64,000 bases of DNA. Origin: Phytoseiulus persimilis. Lineage: Eukaryota; Arthropoda; Arachnida; Mesostigmata; Phytoseiidae. Where the stretch lies: contig CM075101.1 in assembly GCA_037576195.1 (NCBI GenBank), positions 44,702,001 through 44,766,000 of the forward strand, given 5' to 3'. The notes beneath the pieces were generated by a model. The model saw only the letters and a program-made list of their open reading frames with translations, was not told the origin of the DNA and did not search any database. Each line of letters starts with the position of its first letter. Within the stretch, counting starts at the first letter, position 1. This document shows, piece after piece, positions 1 to 11,480 of this stretch. The position numbers were made by a program, and so were the translations under genes.

Positions 1-3000
1 TTTTACTCGCTGGGTCTTCATAGAGGGTTCGATCAAGAAAAAAACGAACACGAACATGGAGGCAGACGAAGAAACAAACAAGCAAACAAACGACCGCTGA
101 GTATACACACGTGAACGCATATTCGTCACCCTTTCGACACACTTCCAAACACAGAGCGCAGAAACGGTGTCGATTGGCGGTCGTCTCGAATTGTAATTTA
201 TGCCTTGCTTTATGTGACTTTATTATGATGATGCTGGTGTTGTTGTTAGAGAGCCACTTGTAGTGAGAGTGTAGACGCCTGAAACTGAAAGTGGATTACA
301 TGCAGAGGGGTCGCCACTAATGCCACACTTGAAGTCCCATTTTTCGTTCCATTTCTCCTCCACTTGATGGTGGACCCGACTCAGAGTACCGTGACGCGGA
401 ATTTGTTGCCTTAGTTGCTTGAGGCGGTCGCTCTTCCAAGACCCGATGCAGAACCACAAAGTAAAACACGACTCCAAAAAAACGAAGACAAAGCAGCCCG
501 CCCTCGAACGTGGCTTTCTCGTCTCTCCACACCGGCTCCTCACTCCTACCCTTGAACTAATTGAAACCACTTCAAGTCTCCTCCTTGTTCTTCACGTCCC
601 AAATAGGTCGAATCACCGTCAAGAAATGTTGCTCCAAGTGTGTGATGCTGAAACAGAAGACAACATCAAAATGAACAAATACCGCCCTAGTCCAGCGAGT
701 GGGCAGCGGAGGTTGAAGGCCTACGCGGAACGCGCACACGCGAGCGCGCGAGACCAGCCACGACCACGTTTGCCCTCTCAGCAGAAGTCATTGTATGTGT
801 ATGAAGAAAACTGAACGGAACTGTTGGCGATCACGACCGGCCTGCCGACAGCAATCGTCGTGGACGGGTTCGGTCCACTCTCAATGTCGATAAGCAACTT
901 TAATGATGATGGTGACGATAATGATGCATGATTATTACATAACGCGGAAAGAGCATGGACCGGGATCGTTCAACCTGGAGCTACGCTCGCGCTGGCTCGA
1001 GGGAACTTGGGCCCGAGCTGCGTCGTTAGCAAAAATGTTCACAATTGCAGATCAAGCTGGAATCGATGTCAGGAGACGACTCGCACGGTCTCCTGATACC
1101 CAGATGTAAGATTTCGGAAAGAAAAGAAGACAAGAAAGGGATTTGTCAATCGAAGAACCTATCATGGTGGCGACGATGAGCGACTGGTTCTCATAGAGAT
1201 AGCATACCGCGGCAATTAATGTTGATGATGACTATTACGATGGAAAAAATGAATGCAATCTATGGAAGTTGTCAAAATGAAGAAACCAGTGAATCATTCT
1301 TTGAATCGACGCTTTTACTCTCCGAGTTCCTTCTGTATCATCTGTTCCGTAACATCGACCCCGGCGGTCTCGTCGTCCGGAGCCGCTCATGATCCTGGGG
1401 TGATTGGGAAACGGCGATAGAGAACCAAATAATGAACCGAAACCAAAACGGGCAGTTCGTCATCTGACGGGCGGACTCGATCATCGACGTCGGGTCGGAT
1501 TCGCCGCTATCCCGAACAGAAAAAGAGGAACTTGTTCGCGAAAACTCTGTGCGAAACGTCCGTATCCAGCACTAGCCATCGCCGTGATCATTTTCGAAAT
1601 TTGAATAGCTCTCCATGAAACGCTCACGAGCGCTGTTGAAACTGTCCAAGAGGCATCGATGTATTACTTATCATTCATTTGATTCTCACATCAATTATCA
1701 AGGTGGGAATTCGTTCCGTGGTTCAGAGCGTTATCGAGGGAATAGTCCAACGGCGACCAAACCGCAAATTCGAATGTAGATTATTCCACATTTCTCTGTC
1801 GGGTCGCGTTCCAGACATAGAACAGGACCGAAGGTTCTGGAATAACCAACACGGGGCACGGGGATGCAATGCAAAAATATGATCTTGATGAGAGTCGATT
1901 ATGTCATGTCCGGAAAGCGCGAGACAAGGGACCCATGTATGTGGAGCCCGGTCACCGAAGTAGACACGGTTTGACATGCGGATGGACCGAATGTATGTAT
2001 ATAGTTTGTTGGCTTTCAGACTTTTTCTGACCCGTGAAAGAAATGTTCAAAGAAGACTCGTTTCACGACGAGGAGGATAACATCAACAAAAACAACAAGG
2101 ATGATAACTTGAGGAGACTCGCAGGGAGATCGGAAGAATAGAAGGCGGATCGGAACCGTCGGTCGAGTAGAATGATGGCAAACGAAGGCGATAAACACCA
2201 TGGTGATCACGTGAAGAACTGGAGAAAATGACGGACCGGCGATGAATTCTGGGGAAATGAATATATGTATCATTATTATTAAGTAATATTACTAGTAAAC
2301 AATCTCATTTAGTGTATTTCAACCGTTCATGTTTTCATTCCGTATAGGGCTAGTGCTCAAAGTCGCGTTCACAGTTTGAGAGCTCTCCGCTTTGATGGAG
2401 AACTTAGGCGATTCTTGAACAATCGGGAGACGCAAACGAGTCGATAGGAAGTCGGAATAGGAATTATGCAAATTGTAGCAACAACGGCGTCGTTGAGGGC
2501 TCTCAGTTCTTTCTCCTCCGGAAACCACAGAGAAACGAGAGCGGCTCTTCTCGCTGATTCCTCGTAGCGAGCAGCGGGATACCTATTGAGCGTGGATGGA
2601 ACGCCCTCGGAAAACTTCGGTCCCATCATCCACAGCACCCACCTTGGCGGTTGTCCAGGTAGTCTTGATCTTGGATCGGATTCTCGTGCGAGGCTATCCA
2701 CTCGTGAAGCGAAGGATGAAACGAAAGTCTGTTGGAATGACTTCGCAGCTTGGAATGATTGGCCCCGTTTTTCTTGCGCGATCCAATGAACCAAACGAGG
2801 GACTCAAGTTCAGGGATGAATTCGAATGCGAAACAGTCAGGTCATGCCTGGTTCACGCCACCATTGAGCGAACTTTCAGGCGGTGAAAGGCGTCATACGG
2901 AACTGAAACTGTTCGGGGCTGATCAAAACAATGACCGATGAACTCACATCCACCATGCTCGCGTCCTAGATGGGATCCGCAGTACCTAGGACGCCGATTC

Positions 3001-6000
3001 GTCTGAAATGATATCAGAGCCTGTTCAAAAGCCTGGGATCATTCCCCTCACTTTCTGTGAGTTTTTCGGCGCAGGAACGATCTCAAGTTTGGTGTGAGGG
3101 GGCCACACAGGAGTGAATGGGGTCTTTATAGACTCTCCGACAAGGCATAGGACAATCGCGAAACGAAAGTTCATCATGGAGTATTTACGTCCGAGGGAAA
3201 TATCAGGACATTTTCGCACCATGGCGTCGAAACCGTGTTACTAATTGACTCCCATGCTTACTCCTTGTTGTACTTATCTCCTCAGTACTGGTAGGTGCAA
3301 GAATCGACCGATCGGTGGTCCATCGGTGGAACCAGTCCGAACGGTGGAGGAAGCGGTGAGAAAGCTTCCGCTCAGTTCCTGTATTCTGGTAGTCCGCTAC
3401 GCGGAGGTACCCGAAACGAGGAGCGAGCTGGTGAGTCACGGTTGACGTGAATCAGAGAAGTTGTCAAATATCGCGGGGATGGGAAAACAACGTGGAGAAG
3501 GATCTGAAGCTCGTCGTGAACGGAACGGTTCCGTCGCTAACGAGCTCGGAGGCTCGTGCATTGCTCGTGAACTCTCTATATCACTGCGATCGAGACATCC
3601 GTCCTTCAGGGGCGAATCCTATAATTCCTTGTGCGGCTGCGCTCGAATATTTTCCGAGAAACGGAGTTTCGATCAGAACAGCAGCGGAAAAGTTCTTCAT
3701 CCCGTACACAGCCCCATGCGAAAATTCGAAACGCAAATACTCGGGGTCCTGTGGAGGTCAGACGGCGTTGGCATTCTCCATCGCGAAGGGCGAGATGGGA
3801 GCCATCCCGCATCGAAATCTCCGAAGAATGTAGCAGCACGTGAGAGTTTCTGAGAATTATGAGCCCGGAATCGATTGAGTGGAGGGCTTTCCCAGGCGGG
3901 ACCGACGTCTGACGTCGCGTTCGAATGAAAATATCGAACAAGCCCGATCCTCGGTGCGCCGTGAATCTATTGTAGCCGAATCCAATGAGTTCAGGAACTT
4001 GATCGAAGTGTGCGGTGGACTCCGCTGAATCGGTACACATCGGACCAGACCATCCTGATCCGATTGAGCGGAAAATAGATGAAGCATAACTCTGATACTG
4101 AATTTTCGCCAAAAATGTGTCGATTCTCATTATGAGATCACTAGTGGCTCTTTGGGCGCTCAGGCTGATTGTTCCCGCAATGCGATACCAAGAGCAGCAC
4201 GATGAAGCTCGCCCTGAACATTCGAGTTCAAGGAACATGGAACAGCTAACGGGCTTCCAGTGCTTGACGAAAACCACATCAATTGAAGTTCGTATTTTCT
4301 CCGTCCTCGGCATTCTACAAACGAAGTCGACACAAACTGAAGACGTTCGTGTATTGTCCTCCTCGAAATCTTGCATGGAAAACCGTTGACGTAGTTCTAT
4401 ACTTCGGTCAGCTTCATGCACAGCTAAAGGCTTTTCCGCCTCTCTGTTTTCTGGACCAGAGTCACACAGCCCTGATTCGCCCCGATTTCCTGGACGATCT
4501 CATCTTCGTGAGGTTCAATCGGGGAGGGGCAATGGACATCATCGTCAATCGAGAAGAATATCTTGAGATTTCGAACTGCAAGCAGATCGGGTCTCGTTTG
4601 GTCTCCTTGTTCGAGGAAACTGGCAGGGTTCCAATTGTAAAACCTATGAACCTGACAAGCTCTCGTAACTGTAACAGAGTGATCCATCGGGCTATGCTTT
4701 CTTCCATCTGAAGGGAAATCCCAGAGAAGGAATGATACGAATAAGCGGAGCCTTATACCGATGAACCGGAGCGTATCCTACGGAGAGAATCGGGGAATTC
4801 GACTCTTGATCCGAATGAGCGGATGATCCGACTATCCGGTGTTCCCATTGAGCGAAGTAGTCCATCCCTGTATACCACAGGGAATTATAGTCAGCTGAGA
4901 CGAGACTGGTTCCGTGAACGATCCTGGCAGACTGAAAGGTATTCTCCGCTGCGGTTGTCGCGATGCCAAGAGGGTCATTGACCATTTCAGGGACCATACA
5001 AGCGGAATGTTCTCAATCTCAGCTCTCGACCGTGTTATCCCCCCTATGTCAGCCCCTCATATTCTCTTCGAAGCCGAATTCGTCTGAGCATTCTGGAACG
5101 GAGCTGGTCTTGTAGAAGCCGTTCACGATACGGACGAAACTTGCGAGGCACTCGTGTCTTCGAGGACCTGCTCATGGGAGCAGATACAGATCCAGTCATC
5201 GCCGCCCCAAGGCTGAACCGAACCGCCGCCATCCGCCTCTGCGAGGACACGGGTTCAGGTTGAATTACAGCTGGGGAGTGTTCAGCCCCCGCCGCGTAAT
5301 TATGGGCTCTAGACGACAATTTTTCCATGTGGCTTCCTCTTTTCCCAAATCTGGAAAGAATGCGGAAGCCAATATCATGAAAAACACATTCGCTTCATCC
5401 ATTCCACCTCCGAACTTCAAATACCTCTGTCAGCCACTCAATGTTGCTCGCTTTGAAGCAATGAGAGCTGCTTTGAGGAACGTGGTAGGAGGCTGTAGCC
5501 TCAGAAACAGGGGGAAGTTACCGATAATAGTTTCCAAGCATTCCTCCAAGAGCGATGAGTCAGGTAGATGAAAGAACGTAGTCGATTGCAGCCGATATAT
5601 TCGGAGCTTGCGGGGATCACCCATCAGATGGTGCACCTTCGTTGGAAGAATTTCCGAGAAATGACCAGGAATCCAACGCGCCGTCGCTGGTCCCCAGAGC
5701 CGGTTGACCACTTGAAAGCATCGAGGAGTGGTGGCGATGAAACGAGTAGAAGGAGAGGCAAGCGATTGAACGCGGGAGGAAAAGATGCGAGCGATGACTT
5801 CCCTTGTCGCCCTCCTCCGCAGCCGGAATATTTTGAGCGCTGTAAGCGGTCTTAATAGGGAAGACCCGTGGCTCATACGAGCGCAATGGACCCCGAGGAG
5901 TCTGAGCCAACAACGGATTCAGCTCAAAGCCAAGGCTTATGTTCCCTGTGCATACCGCTCAAACGGATGGGAGACGGATGGGACGCTTGCTTGGAACATA

Positions 6001-6640
6001 ATTGCAATCGTGACACAAGGCATTTTGAGATTCGGCTCTCTGACTCAAGAAAAAAACTCGGTGACAGTCAAGTAGAGTGAACTACAAGACTCAACGTGAT
6101 GCAGGCCGGTGGGCCCCAAGCATACCAGGCTGCAATGTCGCCAATGAATCCATACTGGGAGTACTTGTATGGTCCCTATTCGGAGCCAGGGAAGCTCAAA
6201 GCAAACACAGATTCATGAAGCGCATCCAACTTATGCCACATGAGAGATGGCCAAAGTCTCTCCTGAACACGATAGGAACACTCGGCACACAGCCTGAACT
6301 CTGCACCCGAACGCGGACAATGAGTCGAAAATACGGCTGTGACCACATCGAGACATCAATATCGAGTCAAGGAACACCAGCCTCAGATGCATATAGCTCA
6401 CTAGTTGAAAAGAGAGTTGAAGAAATGAAAGAGCACAGCTAGAGGCGAGACATTCTCCTAAGAAACAGCCTGAGCTTACACCGTGAGGGAGAAACCTCCC
6501 CCGGTACAAGGTCTTACCTCTACGGCAATCGATTGGGGCAGAGGTCGTCAAACTGTGTGTCGCGACACACCAGGGCGCCAAGGGTGTCCCGGAGTGCCGA
6601 GGGGTGACAAGAGGTGTCGAACGAGGCTGAGCGACGTCTT
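1..6640. other. 5' intergenic stretch, no supported gene
   Basis: I see no recognisable gene. Open frames here (for example 2369-2794 minus, 3447-3833 plus, 4283-4711 plus, 5430-5876 minus) overlap others in different frames. They show no family motif and do not join through plausible splice sites into a longer protein. The minus-strand frame 5430-5876 starts with ATG and has an Arg/Ser-rich N-terminus resembling a mitochondrial presequence, but no recognisable mature domain. The stretch could hold UTRs or decayed repeats. Confidence 0.5.
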
Positions 6641-6654
6641 TCTTCGTCCTGACC

Positions 6655-7400
6655 ATACTTTGGTGATGATTCCGCCATGCTTTGCGGAATTTCATGCGGG
6701 TGATTCCGAGGTGGATCCGACATACTTTTCAGGTTCCAGGGAGGTAATTCCGAGATTGATCTGACACCACTTCTCGGGGCACGAAGAGATGGTTCCGAGG
6801 TCGATCCGGTCATATGCCTGGGGGACCCCTCAATGACCTCCATAAACCCACTGAGATATGGTTAGATCGACCTCGGAATCACCTCAATAGATCCCGGAAA
6901 TATTGTCCGATCGAGACGGGATCAACTTCGAAGTGCGCAGTGGCGTAGCCAAGGGGGACTGAGCAGGCTTTATCCCCCGCCCCCCGAAACTTTCGAGTTC
7001 ATACCATCTCAGTCGAGCTTCCGACTTGAATGTTGGATCTCTAGCTTTTAGAAACCGAGTAATTTCCTTACCATATATTATCCGCTTCGCCTGTCACTTT
7101 TTTAAACTGTCCGGCGTCGATCTGTCGATGCTTTTCGGAGTCTGAGGAGAGGATTCCGGGGTCGATCTGATCAAACGTTCCTGAGTCTATGGAGTTGACT
7201 CCGGGGTCGATCTGTCCATAGTTTCCAGGGTATATGGAGGTGATTCCGGCGTCGACGAAACTTTGCTGCATCGATCCAAATTGTCCTACTTTTTGGAGTC
7301 TGTAGCGGTGAATATGGTGTCGATCTAACCATACTTTTCGAAGTCTATGGGAGTGATTCCAAGATCGACCTCACTGTACTCTTCTGGGTGTGAGGAGGTG
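6655..7400. repeat. Degenerate ~55-bp tandem repeat cluster
   Basis: A core resembling GATTCCGAGGTCGATCTGA, followed by CATACTTTTC-like sequence and a GTCTATGGAGGT-like tail, recurs roughly every 50-60 bases. Copies lie near 6700, 6750, 6795, 7150, 7200, 7250, 7320 and 7365. At least one copy near 6855-6890 is inverted. The same core recurs at 55.4-56.2 kb. The array continues into the hAT-like element that starts at 6938. Confidence 0.65.
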
Positions 7401-7943
7401 ATTCGACGTATACGTATGTCTACGAAACCGTCTCCAAGAATCCACGAGACCGTCTCCAAGAATCCACGAGACCGTCTTCAAGAATCCACAAGACCGTCTT
7501 CGAGTGTCTACCAGCGCATAGAGGACCGTCCACTAAACACGAAGCAGTTCAGAGTCAGATTCGAGGAGATGATACGCAGTCCACGGGGAGGGCTCCAGAA
7601 ACAACCGACGGTAACATTCAACGTGGATTTCGTGAACTGAAGTGAAAACCACAACACGAGCTCTCTACAAGCTCGATGAAGCGCTCCAATGTCATTTTGA
7701 TGGACATGCAACAAAACCAACGAGGGACACTCCAGAGACCGCCGAAGACATTCCTCAAGCTGCGACGATATTCCTTGATTTCAGTCAAAACTTTTGATCA
7801 GTACAGTGCAAACTGCTTCACAGAAAACTTACAATATGTACCGATAAGCCGAAGATAGTTTTAGGTTTTACAGAACGCGTGGGGGTAAGTGAACGGAAAA
7901 GAACTTCAGCCCTTCCCCAGAGAAAATCCAGGCTACGCCACTG
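6938..7943. mobile_element. Non-autonomous hAT-like element, 1.0 kb
   Basis: Both ends carry the inverted terminal sequence CAGTGGCGTAGCC: top strand at 6938-6950, and reversed at 7931-7943. The element is flanked by an 8-bp direct repeat with one mismatch, GAAGTGCG (6930-6937) and GAAGTACG (7944-7951). An 8-bp target duplication and CAG-starting termini are typical of the hAT superfamily. The interior has no transposase frame. It holds part of the ~55-bp repeat array and a 22-bp tandem repeat, so it appears to be a MITE-like passenger mobilised in trans. Confidence 0.75.
7425..7510. repeat. 22-bp tandem repeat, four copies
   Basis: The unit ACCGTCT followed by CCAAGAATCCACGAG-like sequence starts at about 7427, 7449, 7471 and 7493, with few substitutions. 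It lies inside the 6938-7943 element. Confidence 0.8.
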
Positions 7944-8084
7944 GAAGTACGGTCAGAACCGGAAAAGGCATCCGTCGGCGCCGTTCGGCAACTTCTCGGC
8001 GAGCTCACGGCCTCGACACCCTGGGGTCTCGATTTCGGAAAAGTCTGACGGCCTCTGGAGTGGGCTATGCTCTACCAGCCCTAG

Positions 8085-8453
8085 CCAGAGCAGGCATGCT
8101 GCCAACTAGAGGGCACCAACACATGCCCAAGATGCGGTACATACGAAGAGGCTGTACGACACATAATCTTCGCATGCAATGACGCCGACTACACAGACGA
8201 TGATTCCCTCGAAACAAGAAGCCTCCCAGAGGAAATGCAAGACCCATCGCCATCAGGTCGAAATGTAGACTTGAACATATCTCGAACCAAGTCAGGATCA
8301 CTAAAACCATATAATACGAATGAATCAACGTTTCGAAGAACGCTACACCAATCCTCGAGAAAGATCAGGTACCCGCCAAAATGCGATTCTCAAGGAGAAA
8401 CAGCCAGCTTTTTGAAGCAGACAAAGATTATGTCGAAGGAGAGGAAGAACGTT
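8085..8453 (+). pseudogene. LINE ORF2 3' remnant (zinc-knuckle end)
   Basis: Read in one frame, about 8103-8180 encodes a Cys/His cluster, CPRCGTYEEAVRHIIFAC. The spacing C-x2-C then H-x4-C is characteristic of the C-terminus of the reverse-transcriptase ORF of arthropod non-LTR retrotransposons of the Jockey, I or R1 groups. Downstream the frame runs on as low-information sequence. Upstream it has stop codons, and no reverse transcriptase core is visible, so this is a truncated 3' fragment. The next repeat begins at 8494. The clade is not resolvable. Confidence 0.5.
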
Positions 8454-8493
8454 CATTTTCCCTATGCACTCAGGTGTATAGACCTTGGGTGTT

Positions 8494-9263
8494 CAGAGTG
8501 TGTCCTCTTAGCTGCAACATTTTCGTGGCTTTCTTGTTTTGAGCCGTATTTCGGCCAAATTTTATCCGATCTGGGATTTTTTCTTTGATCGGAAGCGCTC
8601 GAAGAGACGTATCTTTTCGCATTTTTATTTTTGAGGACCAGATCAGTGACACGTTTTCCAGAGCTTGTCGAAGTTTTCCTCAATTCAATCCATGGCCCCA
8701 AGAAGCAAGGCCTACAAGAACCTTTCAGGGAATCGCCGATTCTCAACCAATTTCGGAAACCAGGACGAAGAACGCACAGATCGGTGGTGAACCGGAGAAA
8801 CGGTATTAAAACGAGATACCCCTAAATTGAGCCCTCCAGGCCCCCTGCCGACCTCTTTCGTGGAGATCCGCCCGTAACTTCTCAGGGAAGCGTATTTCGG
8901 AAATTTCACCGATGGCAAAAGTTTCTTATTTTGAGCCAAACTACCCGAAAACGAAGTAACCGGGTCGATCCGACAACTTTTTCTCACCTCAAAAGTCACT
9001 GGGCGCGTTCTCGCGAGCGTTTTGTAGCTGGGATCGAGAGGAATCTTGCCGTTTTTTATTTTCCGAAATTGGTGGAGAATCGGCGATTCCCTGGTAGTTT
9101 ATTGTAGGGGCCATGGATTTAATCCAGGAAAACTTCGACAAGGTCTGGAAAACGTGACACTGATCTGGTCCTCGAAGATATAAATTCCCAGATCGGATAA
9201 AATTTGGCCGAAATACAGCTCAAAACAAGAACGAAAATGTTGCAGCTTAGAGGACGCGCCCTG
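8494..9263. mobile_element. Fold-back element with ~200-270 bp inverted arms
   Basis: The left arm (8494-8760) and right arm (9061-9263) are inverted copies of one another. They share, for example, TCCTCT(T/A)AGCTGCAACATTTTCG near the outer ends and CAATTTCGGAAA at the inner ends. The left arm has an extra ~45 bases around 8575-8625. The outer termini read CAGAGTGTGTCC and, inverted, CAGGGCGCGTCC. The 300-bp spacer has no coding potential. I could not find a clean target duplication, so the superfamily is open; the CAG(A/G)G termini would be compatible with hAT. Confidence 0.6.
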
Positions 9264-9293
9264 TATAGCTCCACCGGCGAAAGGCGTCACGAG

Positions 9294-9984
9294 TAGGCAT
9301 CGCAAGGAACCGCAAATTTTTGGAACCGCAGGTGAGAACCGTGAAGAACCGCAGCCAACGGCCGAAATGATAAGGGCTCGCTCAGAATTCGTCGCTCGAT
9401 CCGTCGATGATGAGTCACGAGTTGGCAGTGGACTGTTTTCGTTCAATCTAAGCTGTGTCCTCAAATGTTTGCTCAAAGCGCTCGTCGATGTTTCTGTCTT
9501 TAATTCCTGAGCTTCGAGATACGAAAACAATTACTTACTGGGTTTGGAACTCCGAACGCAAATGCAGCTACGGTCAGAGCTATAATTTTCGGTTCCCCCA
9601 CATGCTGGGAGTCAGTTATCTGCGACGGCGCGACGTGAGACGAAGCAGAGAGCATGGTGATTTTAAAAATTTGGCGCTCTCGTTCCTTCGAGGCATGGCC
9701 CTGGTGTGCAATCGATTAGCATCGCCATCGTGGCAAGCTCCTCGGGGAGTGGGTGTCGGCCTGGCGGTGGCTTCAAATGATACTTCTGAACTTTCACTGA
9801 AGTTTCGGCTCCCATTCTACCATTTGAACTGAGGTCTACCAAGGCAGTGCACGGTGAAGGTCTCGACTCGCTGATAAGGGCGCTAGATAAAAGCTTCTTC
9901 CGCGCGGCTTCTTGCGGTTCCTCGCGGTTTCAGAACCGCAGAATCTTGCGGTTTCTTGCGGTTCCGGAACCGCTGCGATGCCTA
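9294..9984. mobile_element. hAT-like element with perfect 8-bp target duplication
   Basis: The ends are TAGGCATCGCA (9294-9304) and its inverted copy ending at 9984. Identical 8-bp flanks, GTCACGAG, lie at 9286-9293 and 9985-9992. Subterminal GGAACCGCAA/TTGCGGTTCC motifs repeat in both arms. The minus strand around 9430-9530 encodes a stretch resembling the end of a BED zinc finger, as found at hAT transposase N-termini. The element looks like an internally deleted hAT derivative. Confidence 0.75.
9430..9530 (-). pseudogene. BED-finger-like hAT transposase fragment
   Basis: A short minus-strand frame contains TSTSALSKHLRTQ. This matches the closing half of a BED zinc finger (the usual pattern is TSxLxxHLxxxH), but the last zinc-binding His appears replaced by Gln. 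There is no ATG at the expected place and no catalytic domain follows before stop codons. It sits inside the 9294-9984 element and is probably a relic of its autonomous parent. Confidence 0.4.
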
Positions 9985-10289
9985 GTCACGAGTGTCGAAT
10001 CACGGTCCAAGTGATGGAGCGCAGCTAGGCATACACAAGAACCTTCGATGAACGGATCACGGAACCGAACCGGCTCTTGCTGTGTGCATGGTTCCGCGTC
10101 ATTGTCGAACGTTCCATGCATCCAGCGACTCTCCCCACCGCAGTGAGCCGGAATCGAGCTATACCGGTATTCTGTGCAGTCGACCGGTATCCAGCGTTGG
10201 CAGTGAAACTCAGCAGAATGTGCAACGCTGAACAGGGGGACAAGGCTCTGCAATGGTGATCGAGGATTGCAACCATGATCCCGAACGTA

Positions 10290-10451
10290 GCGGAACCAAA
10301 GCGTATCGTGTTTTACTTAGCGGCAACATCAGCAGAGCCAGAAAGACGATTCTCGTCAGCCGGGAACGTCTCGCGCGAAGAGCGTTGCTGAGTGCATCCT
10401 TCCACGATATCCGAAACCCTGTTCATTCACAAGAATAGGAGGTTCCTGTAG
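10290..10451 (+). pseudogene. hAT transposase C-terminal (dimerisation) remnant
   Basis: The frame starting at 10290 reads through a segment containing SAEPERRFSSAGNVSREERC. After an in-frame TGA it continues to TLFIHKNRRFL and a stop at 10449-10451. The S/A-x-P-x-E-R-x-F-S-x-A-G signature and the terminal L-F-(I/L)-x-K-N motif are those of the hATC dimerisation domain. The internal stop and the missing RNase-H-fold domain make this a pseudogene fragment. It is on the opposite strand from the BED-like fragment 0.8 kb upstream, so they may be different insertions. Confidence 0.65.
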
Positions 10452-11480
10452 ATGATTGGCTCTCATAGTCAAATATAATATGGAACTTGTGTTCCGTCGC
10501 GCTCGCCATATTTTTCCGGTTCCATATCTGGAACTGACATATCCCACATTTAGTCTTTACTATTCCAGAGGACTTAAAAAATTCAAAGACGACTTCTGTG
10601 ATTCTTTTGCTGGAGCACAGACATCCTTAGGCGACGAACAGGTTAAATTTCACTGGCTGTTGCCTCTGAGCGGGAATCTACGGCGCACCGGGACAGCGTT
10701 TTCCGCCGCTGTCGACATCCTCACTACGCACCGCTCTGTATACTATCTGATTCCTCCGAAGACTTTGTTCTAGTGACCTGCTTTATCAGGAACAACAGTG
10801 TATTCTCACCCGACGCGGGCACCGCTCTATCGCCGACCTGATCTTCGCCAATTTACAAGAACTGTTCATTGACGAAGATCAATGGATCGCTTCGCCGCCG
10901 CAACCGAGCCGATCCGCGGCTCTCAGTTCGAGGTATCGACCAAACCGTCAAAATTCGCAGCGATTCCCACGCAGAGCTATGAGCGGCGTTCCTCATTATG
11001 TAACTCGGGCTGAGAACTCCGTTGAGGTGTGAGGAACATGGAGCGCGTGACAACGCCAATACTTTTCCCCACCTCGTGGTACAAATCCTTGGGAATCCTC
11101 ACGTCGACTGTGTTCTCAAGGTCCGAGGGAGCGCCAGTTCCAATCTGCCGTCGATCCACGTCGAAAGGGCTGAGAGCTGACGCCGGAATCCATGGCGTCT
11201 CCGGACGTTTCGTACTTGGGTTCGCTCCGCGTCGAGTTTCAATACCTCCTCCTCTCCATGTGGAACCGAGGACAACATTCGAGATTCACGCGCGCCGTAT
11301 TTTTGAATTTCAAATAACTTTCAGTCAGCCTGCACGAATGCACCGTCCGCGAACAATCCCAACGGATTGCCGTCGAGCTCATACGCCAACCGCCAACTCC
11401 TCATCTTGCCCCGAAACAATCTCTGAAAGGCCATTCGTGGAAGCACTTTTGTACATCGGTGGCCGCCTGATTCCGCAGAA
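10452..11480. other. Intergenic stretch upstream of Tudor gene
   Basis: No gene is supported. Around 10800-10860 the plus strand encodes a short stretch (RRGHRSIADLIFANLQ) that vaguely resembles the C-terminal side of a LINE endonuclease, but there is not enough to call it. The last few hundred bases should contain the promoter and 5' UTR of the gene that starts at 11481. Confidence 0.4.

Noticed and set aside
2369..2794. 141-codon minus frame that might be a retroelement fragment
   Set aside because: I looked for reverse transcriptase, protease and integrase motifs and found none; the match was only compositional.
3606..4421. 271-codon open frame on the minus strand
   Set aside because: No recognisable domain, overlaps equally long frames on the plus strand, and no splice or signal context; probably chance in repeat-poor, stop-poor sequence.
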